Under the pieces are notes generated by a model. That model saw only the letters and a list, made by a program, of their open reading frames with translations. It searched no databases and had not been told where the DNA came from. 64,000 bases of DNA from Aegilops tauschii subsp. strangulata (Eukaryota; Streptophyta; Magnoliopsida; Poales; Poaceae), in contig NC_053040.3 of assembly GCF_002575655.3 (NCBI RefSeq), positions 353,591,267-353,655,266 on the forward strand, read 5' to 3'. Shown in pieces: positions 45,712-56,155 of the stretch. Positions within the stretch are counted from its first letter, which is position 1. Every line of letters begins with the position of its first letter. The translations under genes and the position numbers were made by a program.

Positions 45712-45930
45712 CTACAAGGACACATGAATGTTTAGAGCTCATATCTTTTGTTTGGAAAACAAACCCCAGTTCAATGCTCCACATGTAGCAGGAAATCACC
45801 TACATAGAAATGAAAATCCAGCTCAAGGAAGTTCAAGCCTTCCTTCCTCCCCTCTTGTCCGAACTTTTGTGTCGACATGGCCCAGAGGATGTGAGCAGAT
45901 GCGATGCCGTAGGCGGCATCGAATTCGACA

Positions 45931-45985
45931 GGAGAGAGAGAGAGAGAGAGAGAGATACAGAGAGAGAGAGAGGGAGGAAGAGATA
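45931..45985. repeat. GA microsatellite
   Basis: GAGAGA runs interrupted by ATAC and GGAG, in the presumed upstream region of the GRF pseudogene. Ser/Leu-rich or Arg/Glu-rich frames across it are artefacts of the repeat. Confidence 0.9.
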
Positions 45986-46039
45986 TAGTGAGAGTGCGAG
46001 AGGGGAAATGAAAGCGAGGGACTTCGACATGGTCCGGCT

Positions 46040-46767
46040 CGACCAAATACTCCACCTACTCGCCAGACCCACCAACCCCCAACCCCCTCCCCCGCCCCTT
46101 TTTTTGCGCTGGGATGGCAAGGAGCCATTTACTATTGTCACTAGTTTCAGCTTTGGCGAACGAGTACACAAAATTACTTCCCTCTCCATAATTACTCCAT
46201 AAATACATCGTTTTGTGCGTCTTCTCTCCCGAGTCACTTGCTCTTCCGCTCTCCTTCTTCTCTGGTTCCTTCCGTCTTTCTTGCTTTGTCTTCCTCACTC
46301 TACAGTCCACATAGATGGACCTACAATTCGCCCACTTGCTCTGAAATACAGTAAAAAAATTCCCCTCTGCTTAATACTTACGCGTTGCGCACTTTTTTTT
46401 TAAATGGATTCTTGTTGTATGTTACCCTATTAATTTTAGTTTTTGTGTTAATATCTTACCCCTTTTAAGAGGTTCTATAGGGGAATAATCTTGGAGGACA
46501 ACAGTTGATTTTTTTCCAGCTAGTTCGCTGCAAGCTTGTAGATTTGAGGAGGTCTGTGCGTGTTTTTTCATTTTTACAGATACACTAACATCAAGGGATA
46601 TCACCATATCAGCATTCTCTCCGCTCTATCTTACTCGTTGAAACAAGCGTGTATCAGTGATTTACAGTCCTTTAATTCTTTGTACCATTAGCGGAGTGTT
46701 GAAATAAATTTTTCTTTAATAATTAATGAACCCGAGTCTTATATACTGTTACATCTCGCAGACAAAG
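46040..46767. other. Intergenic region between divergent GRF and B3-like genes
   Basis: CT-rich segments at 46220-46300 could belong to a 5' leader of the B3-like gene. No coding exon can be supported. Confidence 0.35.
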
Positions 46768-47449
46768 ATGGCGTGTGATGTTTGCAGGAACCTCAACTGT
46801 CCCCGTGTTGAATCTGATGTTGCCCAATCTTTCTTGATTGTGTCTTTGCCTCGTTGTTATGAGTCATGCCTGGTAAGTTTTGCTACCAAATCACGCGCGG
46901 CCAGTAAGAAACCTTCGTCACTGTATTTGTTGCAGTTATCTTTATTCCGTAGTCAGCAACCACACGTATTCCTTTGGAGCGAACTATACTGCGCATGCTT
47001 GTTTTTATTTTATAGGCCTTTATGTAATTAGAAGTTCAATTGTTTTGTATAGGATTAATTAAATGTCATAGATGGTGCCTGTGCGCATGCCTGAAAGCCA
47101 AGAAATTTCAAGGAAAAAAACACTTTCATGCATTTTTTTCTGAAAATTAGTAAAACATTTATATACCTTTGTCTTAATTTATGTCCCATGCTACTACCGG
47201 AACCAGGTCCTTTCTTTGATCTCTTTATGGAAAGATGAAGCTTTCGAGGATGGTTTTGAAGACGAAGATTTTGACCTTGTGTTCGGCACTACTGAGGAAT
47301 TGTCTTACAAAATTAAGTTTACAGATGGCAACCACAGGTCTAAGTTTCATGGACCTGGATGGGAAAAGTTGATACATGACTATGATCTGTTTTATGGTGA
47401 TATTATAAAATTGGATTTGCAAGCAGAAGATTTCTTCTTTTCCCATTGA
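46768..47449 (+). CDS. B3-like DNA-binding domain protein, two exons
   Basis: Exon 1 (46768-46872) codes MACDVCRNLNCPRVESDV...SFLIVSLPRCYESCL and ends at donor CTG|GTAAGT. Exon 2 starts at 47207 after AACCAG, in phase 0, with VLSLISLWKDEAFEDG and closes at the TGA 47447-47449. The second half, YKIKFTDGNHRSKFHG-PGWEKLIHDYDLFYGDIIKLDL, follows the B3 pattern (W/K strand, GW..F/L, L..GD...F/L). Plant B3 domains bind DNA; this would resemble the REM-like, diverged class. The protein is short (116 aa), so it may be a truncated gene or the first domain of a longer one continuing at 47800. Confidence 0.5.
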
Positions 47450-47799
47450 CTTGATGTTGAGTGAATCTCGAGGAGGTCACAAAGCGGTGATCGCTTATCA
47501 ATATTTGTTTTGGTTTAACATTTATCTATTATAATTTTACTGTGGCATGCCCTTGATATTTATGTGCTTAATCTCTGTGATATAATGTATTAAATCTTTC
47601 TTTGTACTCACAATGTAGTTTAAAACTGTAATTTCCCTTTTAAAAGCCAATATTCGTTTATTTTAGTTTTAACTGCTCTATTCATTGCTTCACACATAGT
47701 GGCTAATACATGGTTGTATTTATTTAGCCCTTGAAGGCCTCAGTTTATCGGAAAGGAGCTACATAGACGAGAAAGTCTACACCCGGGGCATAAAACTTT

Positions 47800-48271
47800 C
47801 CTATATCGACATGGCTTGCATGATTAAACTAGTCCTAAATTCTAAACACATCCCGGCCATTACCTTTGTGCACCGTCTATGTTTCACCAACGTTCACACA
47901 GACTGTTTGGTACGTCGTTGTTTCTTTCTCTAAATCACAGTCAACATGCGTGTCTTCGTAATCTAATGCCAGAATAATTTGTTATTGTACAGAAAATCCC
48001 AGCTATTGTTACCAATGATCTTAGGATGAAGCTTGGATATTTGCCTCTCAAGGGCAGCATCAGGCTTGTTCAAATTTTCAGGAGCCTTGATTTGCCTGGC
48101 ACCTACTGTATATACAAAGATGGAAGGATGGCGATCACTGGGATTTCTGCTTTTGCAGATGCAGCCAGGCTGACAGTTGATTGTGTTGTACTCATCAGTA
48201 TCCAGTGGCACACTGTGTGCGGGGAGGACTCGCTCTCACTTGTGATCACCGGTCTTTACAAAATGGCATGA
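47800..48271 (+). CDS. Second B3-like domain segment, two exons
   Basis: An exon around 47800-47911 (SYIDMACMIKLVLNSKHIP to VHTDCLV, donor TTG|GTACGT) joins an exon from 47993 (after TTGTACAG) coding KIPAIVTNDLRMKLGYLPLK, then GRMAITGISAFADAARLTVD and ending YKMA at 48271. ITGISAFADAARLTVDCVVLI matches the end of a B3-like fold (GW..F...L..GD). It may belong to the gene at 46768 or be a separate remnant. Confidence 0.4.
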
Positions 48272-48860
48272 CGCGAGATGTGTACGGTGATGGAGGGATG
48301 GCATTACACCACATAAATTTTAACTACTATGGTATTAAGTTAAGTATCGTACGTGTGTTATTTCAAACTATGAGTGCAGTTGAAATCCTCATAGTACATA
48401 CCTAATAGAACTTATCAGTTCAAATTCTTATTCAGACTATGGTACTGAAAGCACATGCGATCCTAAACGTGGTTGTCGTCGCTATTGTTGTTGTTCTGGT
48501 TGTTGTTGTTGTTGTTGTTTGTGTGTCTCTCGGTTCTACATGTTTGCTTAGAGAGGCACTTGAACCTAGTGCAGGTTTAGTCCTGTGTTAAGAAGACTCA
48601 TGGTCATGCCTCTGTGCTTTGATTAACTTAGCTGACTTTGTGCAGTAAGAGAGGCACAACCGTGATGTTAGTGAAGGCACTGTCATATAGTGGAGGCATG
48701 CGCGTGAATCAAGTGGAGGCATGGAGTCCGACTTGTTGCCACTGTCCGATGTCACTATTCTCGCAACGACATCACTTAAAAATACTACCTTTTTTTATAA
48801 ATGGTGTTTTGCAACACCTCCGTCCTCCAAACCGTCTTTCCAGATCCACCGCACCCGTCG
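48272..48860. repeat. Spacer with GTT microsatellite and TGCCTC words
   Basis: A GTT run lies at 48485-48521. From 48540 the words GAGGCACTTG, CATGCCTCTGTG, GAGGCACAACC and GAGGCATG appear on both strands. No gene. The leader of F-box copy 4 begins near 48835 (CAGATCCACCGCACCC). Confidence 0.5.
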
Positions 48861-48867
48861 CTCCTAG

Positions 48868-49268
48868 ATGGAGTCCGATGCTTCTAGTACCAAGAGGGCA
48901 AGGCTCGTGCAACGGACGACGCATTCCTCTGGGTATTTGGCGGTACCGGTGGGGACCGGTGAGGGTCCGCCCACCGGATCTGAGGAGCACGGGAAAAAAA
49001 CTCGTCCGAACCGCATTAGCGATCTCCCGGACGTCATCCTAGGTGAGATCATCTCTCGTGTCCCGATCACGGATAGCATCCGTACTTGCATCCTCGCTCG
49101 CCGATGGCGTCCTTTATGGCCCACCTCTCCTCTGAATCTCGACTGCCATGAGATCCCTGCCGCTCGTCTTTTTAAGCCTCTAGAAACAGTTCATATCAAG
49201 AAAATCTCCGTGGCGCCTCCTACCTGGGAGCTCGCCCGCGAAAGGCACTTCGGAACTCGGTGCCCTCG
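48868..49268 (+). pseudogene. F-box gene copy 4, 5' part, interrupted by the copia element
   Basis: ATG 48868 starts [15 protein letters not shown]. The F-box is intact: [20 protein letters not shown], then [19 protein letters not shown]. The frame runs on through [15 protein letters not shown] to FGTRCP, where the copia element enters (target CCTCG). The rest of the gene is at 62283-62617. Confidence 0.85.
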
Positions 49269-50696
49269 TGAAAGGATCGATATAGTTGACTAGAGGGGGG
49301 TGAATAGGCAACTAACAATTTTTAGCTTTTCTTTACCAATTTAAACTTTGCATCAAAGTAGGTTGTCTAGATATGCAACTAGGTGAGCAACCTATATGAT
49401 GCAACGACAACAAGCACACAAGCAAGCAAGGGATTTAACACAAGTAAGCTTGCGAAAGTAAAGGGACGAGATAACCAAGAGTGGAGCCGGTGAAGACGAG
49501 GATGTGTTACCGAAGTTCCTTCCTTTTGAGGGGAAGTACGTCTCCGTTGGAGCGGTGTGGAGGCACAATGCTCCCCAAGAAGCCACTAGGGCCACCGTAT
49601 TCTCCTCACGCCCTCACACAATGCGAGACGCCGTGATTCCACTATTGGTGCCCTTGAAGGCGGCGACTGGACCTTTACAAACAAGGTTGGGGCAATCTCC
49701 ACAGCTTAATTGGAGGCTCCCAACGACACCACAAAGCTTCACCACAATGGACTATGGCTCCGCGGTGACCTCAACCGTCTAGGGTGCTCAAACACCCAAG
49801 AGCAACAAGATCCGCTAGGGATTAGTGGGAGGAATCAAATTTCTCTTGGTGGAAGTGTAGATCGGGGCCTTCTCAACCAATCCCGAGCAAATCAACAAGT
49901 TTGATTGGCTAGGGAGAGAGATCGAGCGAAAATGGAGCTTGGAGCAACAATGGAGCTTTTTGGGGGAAGAGGTCGGTCAACTTTGGGGAAGAAGACCCCC
50001 TTATATAGTGGGGGGAACAATCCAACCGTTACCGCCCAAAACAGCCCCGCAGAGGGCGGTACTACCGCAGGAGACAACGGCACTACCACTGTGCTCAGCG
50101 GTACTACCGCTCCCCCAGGCGGTACTGTCGTGCAGTATGGAGGGCAGGGGAGAGAGGGACCCAGTGCGGTACTGCCGCGGTGGTAGGGCGGTACTACCGC
50201 TCATGAGCGGCACTACCGCTCTACTGCCGCTGATTAGTGCTGCACAATCCGACACGAGAAGCGACCCCCTCGAATCGACGCGGTAGGGGCCTGGTACCAC
50301 AACGGTACTATGGCTGAGGACCCACCGGCGGTACTACCGCTGCGGAGCGGTACTGCCGCCTGTGACTCCTAAGCGGTACTACCGCTGGGCACCGCGGTAC
50401 TATCGCTGGGACCAGACGAAGCGGAAAGGCTCAGAGGGTGTGAAAAGGATGTGTACGTGTTGATTCCACCCTAGCCTTACCAAAGTGGACCCCCTCTTGA
50501 TTGTACGGTGACTCCTACGGAACTAGTTCACCAAAATAGAAGCGAAAGAGCTACACCGTCTTGAATAACACCCCGAGGGGAAAGAAATCATCTCGTGCCA
50601 AAGGATGAATCTCTAAAATGCTCAAAGCACATGATTAGTCCGCAAACACGTTGTCATCAATCACCAAAACTACATCTAGAGAGATATGCCTTAATA
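49269..50696 (-). repeat. 3' LTR of the copia element (left copy)
   Basis: It runs from TGAAAGGATCGATATAG to GATATGCCTTAATA. Minus-sense TATATAAGG near 50000 is a likely core promoter. It carries many GCGGTACTACCGC palindromes. Compared with the right copy it lacks about 30 bp near 50415 (between two GAAGC words) and has an extra piece near 50205. Confidence 0.92.
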
Positions 50697-50716
50697 ATCC
50701 CCCCCCTTTTTGGTGG
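50697..50716 (-). other. Polypurine tract of the copia element
   Basis: On the minus strand CCAAAAAGGGGGGGAT lies directly before the 3' LTR, the expected primer for plus-strand DNA synthesis. Confidence 0.75.
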
Positions 50717-51176
50717 ATTGATGACAACGAGGGATTTGCACAAGGATAGAACATGAAAGTAAAGATACTTAGAACTGCAAAATATAGACGGGCTCCCCCT
50801 GAATGTGTGCACCTAGTTAGTAGTGCCTTTGGAATGCAAGACACACACATTACGATCAACACTCCCCCTATATTTTATAGTCCAACAACCTAAGCATAGG
50901 ATACATGAGAGCAGGGTGTATAACAGGATAAGCAAGCAACTCATAAGATACCAAAGTAATAGAAAGACATAGATTGAGAAAAGGTAGCATATGTCTCACA
51001 CCATATGTCTGGAACTTAGGTCTCACTGGCACAAAACCAAACAAAGCAAATGGCGAGAAAACACAAAGACACCACAAAGAAACGACGAGAAACGACGACA
51101 CCACACACCACAAAGCAGAAATCCCTAAACTCTCTCCCCCTTTGGCATCGAGACACCAAAATGGCAAAGAGTGACG

Positions 51177-52689
51177 CTACGGCTCCAGGTGATAGCAAGC
51201 TGAGGCTCTCTCATCACATCCTGGCAGGGTCATCCGCACTGCCATCCTCAGTCGGAAACTGCTCGGTGTCGGAATCGGTCCACGGACAGTGCTGCTGAAT
51301 CCACTCCTCCTCCTCAGTGATCTGGCCCTCAGACCCACTAACAACGGTCGCACCCAGCTGACGCATGAGCTCCTTGTGACGCCCCTGGCCTTCTTCTCAG
51401 CCACATGAGTCATGTACTGACCATGAGACTCCATGCGCTTGAGCTTCTTCATCTTGCGCTTGAGCTTCTTTGCCCAAGAGGGCTCTGTCCCAGAAGGATC
51501 AGAGTCCTCATCGTCATTATCGGCCTCAGCCCCGCCCTCAGTCTCCATATCATCAACAGTAGATGGACCCCCAGATTTAGGAGCTGGGGTGCCCCAATTG
51601 TCCTTCTTCCTCAGACGTTTGATCTCATGAGAGACCAATTCTCCAGTTTCCAGCATAACCTTGGGATAGACACGTGCCCAGGCCTTCTCAATGAGCAGCA
51701 TGATGAACGGACCATAGATCGGGCACTTGCGCTCAGAAACGGCAGAAAGAAGCTCAGCCACATAACATGAGAAATGTCCAGGGACTCGCCAGTGTTTGCT
51801 TCCTTCTCATGCTGGCAGATGAGAAGCATGTCCACGAGATAAGAGTGGACCATATCCAGATTCCCGATGCGAGGGAAGAGAGTCTCTCGAAAGACACGAT
51901 GAAGGATATCCAGAAAGGCAGACAACTCATAGGTTTCCTTCTTAGTCACAGGGTGAACCTTCGCAGTACAGTAGGGCCAGAGGGCTTGCTTGTGAGTGGA
52001 GTTTGCATTGCGGTGAGGGCGGAAGCCGACAGGAGTCTCAAGCCCGTGATCTTCCACCTCAAGTAACTCCATGAAGGCCTTCCACTTGACAGAAGCAACT
52101 TGCCATTTGTCATCCAAGTCAGAGTCCTTTCTTCATCAGTTCCAAGATGGACAGTAGCATAGAATTGAGCCACCAAATCTGCATCAAAGTCCTTGTTGAA
52201 CTGCATGATTCTGAGAATGTTCAGCTGAGAACACATCTGAAGGGCTTCACCAAAGTAGTCAGGATCCTTTTCCATGGCATCTGTGTCGATGGAGCGAACA
52301 TCAACATAGAGATTCTTTTTGGCCTTGATCACATCAAAGTAGATGGCAAACTGAAAGCGGTTCCAGAACGGGCGGTTGACCAAATTGGGTTCTTGGTCTT
52401 CCGCATAGGGGTTGCGGCGACGCCTTTCCCAGAACTCCTTGGCAGTCAACTCAGTCATAGTCTTGCCCCTTGGCTTCGGCCTGTTGGCAGGTTTCTTCTG
52501 GAGTTGAGGCGGAGGTGGCGCACTTGAGGAAGCACCTGCTGACTCAGAGGTGCGGTAGAGATTTGATGTTGCACGTCCGGGGTTGACACGACGGACTTGC
52601 TGCTCAGGATGTTCATCACCTGGAACCAAACACATGAACAGAAGAACCAACACGAAATAAAGAGCATAAGCCTCCAAACAAAACAACAT
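51177..52689 (-). pseudogene. Extra ORF downstream of copia pol, same sense, frameshifted
   Basis: Three overlapping frames (52689-51946, 52117-51611, 51761-51177) form one former reading frame. Its order is a Pro/Ala-rich N-terminus (SSAPPPPQLQKKPANRPKPRG), a conserved-looking core (AKEFWERRRRNPYAEDQEP, FDVIKAKKNLYVDVRSID, DADLVAQFYATVHLG), then ALWPYCTAKVHPVTKKETYE, an acidic stretch (DDMETEGGAEADNDDEDSD) and a basic coiled coil (KKLKRKMKKLKRME). The core resembles the plant retrotransposon domain sometimes called putative plant transposon protein. It has no clear signal peptide or envelope features. An acceptor-like TTCCAG at about 52623 suggests splicing of the transcript. Confidence 0.5.
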
Positions 52690-52729
52690 GGATCAAACAG
52701 TGGTAGGAAAAGATGGAGTCGGGCATGCA

Positions 52730-53670
52730 GCAGTAGTACCGCTAGCCATAGGCGGCAGTACCGCACAAGACTGGGAAACGGCGGTTCCCTACAGCCGTGG
52801 TCAAATCCGGTACTACCGGACTGCCAAATTCAAAAATACTCCTACCAAAACTTAATCCACACAGTCTAAACGCCTTCTCAAATCTACTCAAGCCGAGATT
52901 TAGCCAAAAATCGAGAGATGCAACCACTATTGCCCCAAAGACGCTAGATCTGAGAACTAGACAAAAAGAGAGGAGGAACGGGGGCAATACCGGCATCCAT
53001 GGCAAGAGGACGGTGTGGGGATCGACTCCACCAAAAGGAATGGAGAGGGACGGCCCGGAGACGGCGGCCCGCCGGAGCCCTCCCGCGGCGAGGCGACGCT
53101 GTAGAGAAGAAGAGGAACGAGGGGGCGGTGCGAATGGGTATGGGAGAGATGAAACCCCCCCCCCCCCCGCCCCGACATAACCCCCTGGTCCCCCCCACGG
53201 TAGTACTGCTCGGGTGGGCGGTAGTACCGCTTGTCAACAAAAGCGGTAGTACCGCGCACCACCAGCGGTAGTACCGCCCAGCGAGACTCAACGACTAGAC
53301 AAAAAGGCTTGGCTCAAAAAGAACGGAAAAACAAACGGTAAGAGGAGGAAACTAAGACTAAGCAGAGAGAAAGAAAGGCAAGAGACAACAAGGACCAACC
53401 ACAAGACACAACCTCTCCAAGGAGAGGGCGGTGGCCGGAGCCACCTATGTTTGAGTCAATTGGTATGGCACGGCGAAGAATTATCCTTGGGCCCATGACC
53501 AAAACTCGTCTTTGAAGCACAAGTACCATAAAAAGTGGCTAATGTGAAAGAGTTGATCAATTTATGCATAATGGGGGAGGGAGAGTTCATTGAGAGAACA
53601 ACACTCCCCCTATGTCCATGCCTACACCTAAACAAGATAACAAGTTGAGTATGGTGGGGTGTGCAAGGGT
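52730..53670. other. Non-coding part of the copia 3' region, with palindromes and poly-C
   Basis: GCGGTAGTACCGC palindromes occur near 53219, 53244 and 53265. A C-rich run is at 53155-53170. The segment 52990-53110 is GC-rich and gene-leader-like on the minus strand; no exon can be fixed. Confidence 0.5.
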
Positions 53671-54974
53671 TCAAGCAACATTGCTCGAATCAATGATATT
53701 TAGCTCATGCCTTAACTCGCGAAATCTTGCTTCATCCAAAGGCTTCGTGAAAATATCTGCAAGGTTATCATGAGTGTTGACATAGTTGAGCTCGATCTCC
53801 CCTCGCCTAATATGATCCCGGATGAAGTGATACCGAATCTCAATATGCTTCGTCTTGAAGTGTTGCACCGAGTTGAGAGAAATCTTGATGGCACTTTCAT
53901 TGTCACACCAAAGAGGCACTTCGTCACAAATGACACCGTAATCCTTTAAAGTTTGCCTCATCCATAAGAGTTGTGCACAACAACTACCGGCCGCCACATA
54001 CTCCGCTTCGGTGGACGAGAGAGACACACAACTTTGCTTCTTGGAAGACCAACTCACCAAAGAGCAACCAAGGAATTGGCACCCTCCAGAAGTGGACTTC
54101 CTATCCACTTTGTCTCCCGCCCAATTGGAGTCCGAATATCCTACAAGCTTGAAGTTTGCTCCTCTTGGGTACCATAAGCCAAAGTTTGGGGTATGAGCCA
54201 AATATCGAAAGATTTGCTTGACCGCCACAAAGTGGCTTTCCTTAGGTGCGGCTTGAAACCGTGCACAAATTCCCACACTCAACATGATATCCGGTCTAGA
54301 TGCACAAAGGTAAAGCAAGGAGCCAATTATGGAGCGATATACCTTTTGATCCACTGCTTTACCATTGGGATCAATGTCAAGTTGGCACTTGGTGGGCATT
54401 GGAGTGGAAGCCGGCTTGACATCATTTAGCTTGAATCTCTTAAGCATGTCTTGAGTGTATTTAGCTTGGTTGATGAAGGTTCCTTCTCTTATTTGCTTCA
54501 CTTCGAACCCGAGGAAGAACTTCAACTCTCCCATGGAAGACATCTTGAACTTTGAGGTCATGAGAGCGGAAAATTCCTCATTGAAAGCTTTGTTAGGGGA
54601 ACCAAAGATCATATCATCAACATATAGTTGGCACACAAACAACTCCCCTTTGACCTTCTTAGTAAAAAGAGTGGGGTCGATTAGCCCAACTTCAAATCCA
54701 CGATCTTGTAACAACTCGGTAAGGTGATCATACCATGCACGTGGGGCTTGTTTAAGGCCATAGAGTGCCTTATCGAGTTGATACACATGATCGGGGAAGT
54801 AGGGATCCTCGAACCCGAGGGGTTGTTTGACATAGACTAACTCATTAATGGGACCATTAAGAAAAGCACTCTTCACATCCATTTGTTGCAACTTAAAGTT
54901 ATGATGAGAAGCATAGGCAATTAGCATGCGAATGGACTCAAGGCGAGCAACGGGAGCAAAGGTTTCACCGTAGT
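53671..54974 (-). pseudogene. Copia reverse transcriptase and RNase H
   Basis: Just after the solo LTR junction the frame reads GETFAPVARLESIRMLIAY. The RT palm motif YVDDMIFGS is present and preceded by VKSAFLNGPI and ALYGLKQAPRAWY. RNase H ends with THDNLADIFTKPLDEARF and the stop near 53671. This block is open throughout, but it is separated from integrase by the solo LTR. Confidence 0.93.
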
Positions 54975-56155
54975 TGTCGGTGTGGAACGACACCTATGGG
55001 ATCACAAGAATCCCTGTTACGGTTGCCGGGGCGTGGGGTTGCGAGAAGAGCAGGGCTAGTAGATAGCACAAGGATCGTCTACCCAGGTTCGGGCCGCAAG
55101 GATGCGTAAAACCCTAGTCCTGCTTTGGTGGGTGTATTTCAGAGAGTTCTTGAGCTCTCGAACTAGCTGTGGTCAATGCGTGGTTCGAAAGAGCCGAATC
55201 CTTCTGCAGTATGCCATGGGCCTCCTTTTATAGTCGGAAGGGGCTGCCACAGTGGCACACAGGAGGTGGAAAGGCGTACAGTGCCCTGAGCTTATCGCTC
55301 GTATTACAGGACAAGACGCATTTAATGCGTAGCTTAGGTGTCCCCTTGCTTTATCGGGGACGGGGGCGAGGCCCATCCCGTCTGTCGCCGCTCCTCCTCG
55401 CTTCGACATGCGCCTTGGCCAGCGATGCGTGCGGCGCCATGTAGGCAGGCGGGCAGCTAAGGTAGTGCGGTGGTGGAGCCTTCACGAAGATCTGCATGCC
55501 GCCACGCAGGCACTCGATGAGTTGGCCTGGGGGCTGCATGTTGCCACGCAGGTGCCCGCCCAGCTGGTTGGGCTGGCAGCTGCATATGAACGGCGGTGGA
55601 AGCTTGGTCGGCATGGGCCTGGCGGTGGCTCTGCTGGCGTCCTTGGTGAGGGCCTTGCCGGGTGGCCCGGCAAAGGTCTTGCCGTGGCGCGCTGTGGTCC
55701 CCGGCAAGGGCCTTGCCAGGGGTCTGGTGGCCTTCCTCGGCAAGGATCTTGCCGAGGATCTTCGTCTTCTAATCCTCATGTGATCTTGAATATGTCTTCA
55801 CAAAGATCTGCATGCCACCACGGAGGTGCCTCCCGAGCCCTGGCCCAACGTGGATGATGGCATTGGGGACTGTGGGCTCCAGGGTGGCTTGCTCTGTTGG
55901 TGTGGGGCGAGCTGTCCCGGCAAGGATCTTGCCGGGGATGATGAGGCTACCTTGGCAAGGGTCTTGCCGGGGGAACCTGCTTCGTCCCTCTGCTCTTTGT
56001 GGTCTTGGCCTTGGCGTGGCTCTTATTATCTTGGGCTCTGGTCTTACCTTGGCTCACCTCCCCTGTTCTGCTTGGTGTGACCGTAGGCGCGGCTCCGACT
56101 GCCCGTGCACAGGTATAGGGGTACAAAAACGCACCCCTCTTTTTGTACACCGACA
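54975..56155 (-). mobile_element. Solo LTR (1181 bp) nested in copia pol
   Basis: The termini are TGTCGGTGTGG and GTACACCGACA, flanked by GTAGT on both sides (54970-54974 and 56156-56160). The minus strand holds a TATA signal (CTATAAAAGGAGGCC, about 55230), so the LTR is in minus sense. No partner LTR is present. It carries at least five GGCAAG...CTTGCC hairpins and a partial direct repeat (GAAGATCTGCATGCCGCCAC near 55486, GATCTGCATGCCACCAC near 55804). Confidence 0.92.

Noticed and set aside
45771..46237. Ser/Leu-rich and Arg/Glu-rich open frames
   Set aside because: They arise from the GA microsatellite and adjoining CT-rich DNA.
49504..49782. Repeated 92-aa frame also present at 61075-61353
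   Set aside because: It is the same part of the two copia LTRs, antisense to the element, with no supporting features.
55173..55857. Several 60-150 aa frames on both strands
   Set aside because: They fall in the GC-rich solo LTR and reflect hairpin repeats, not genes.
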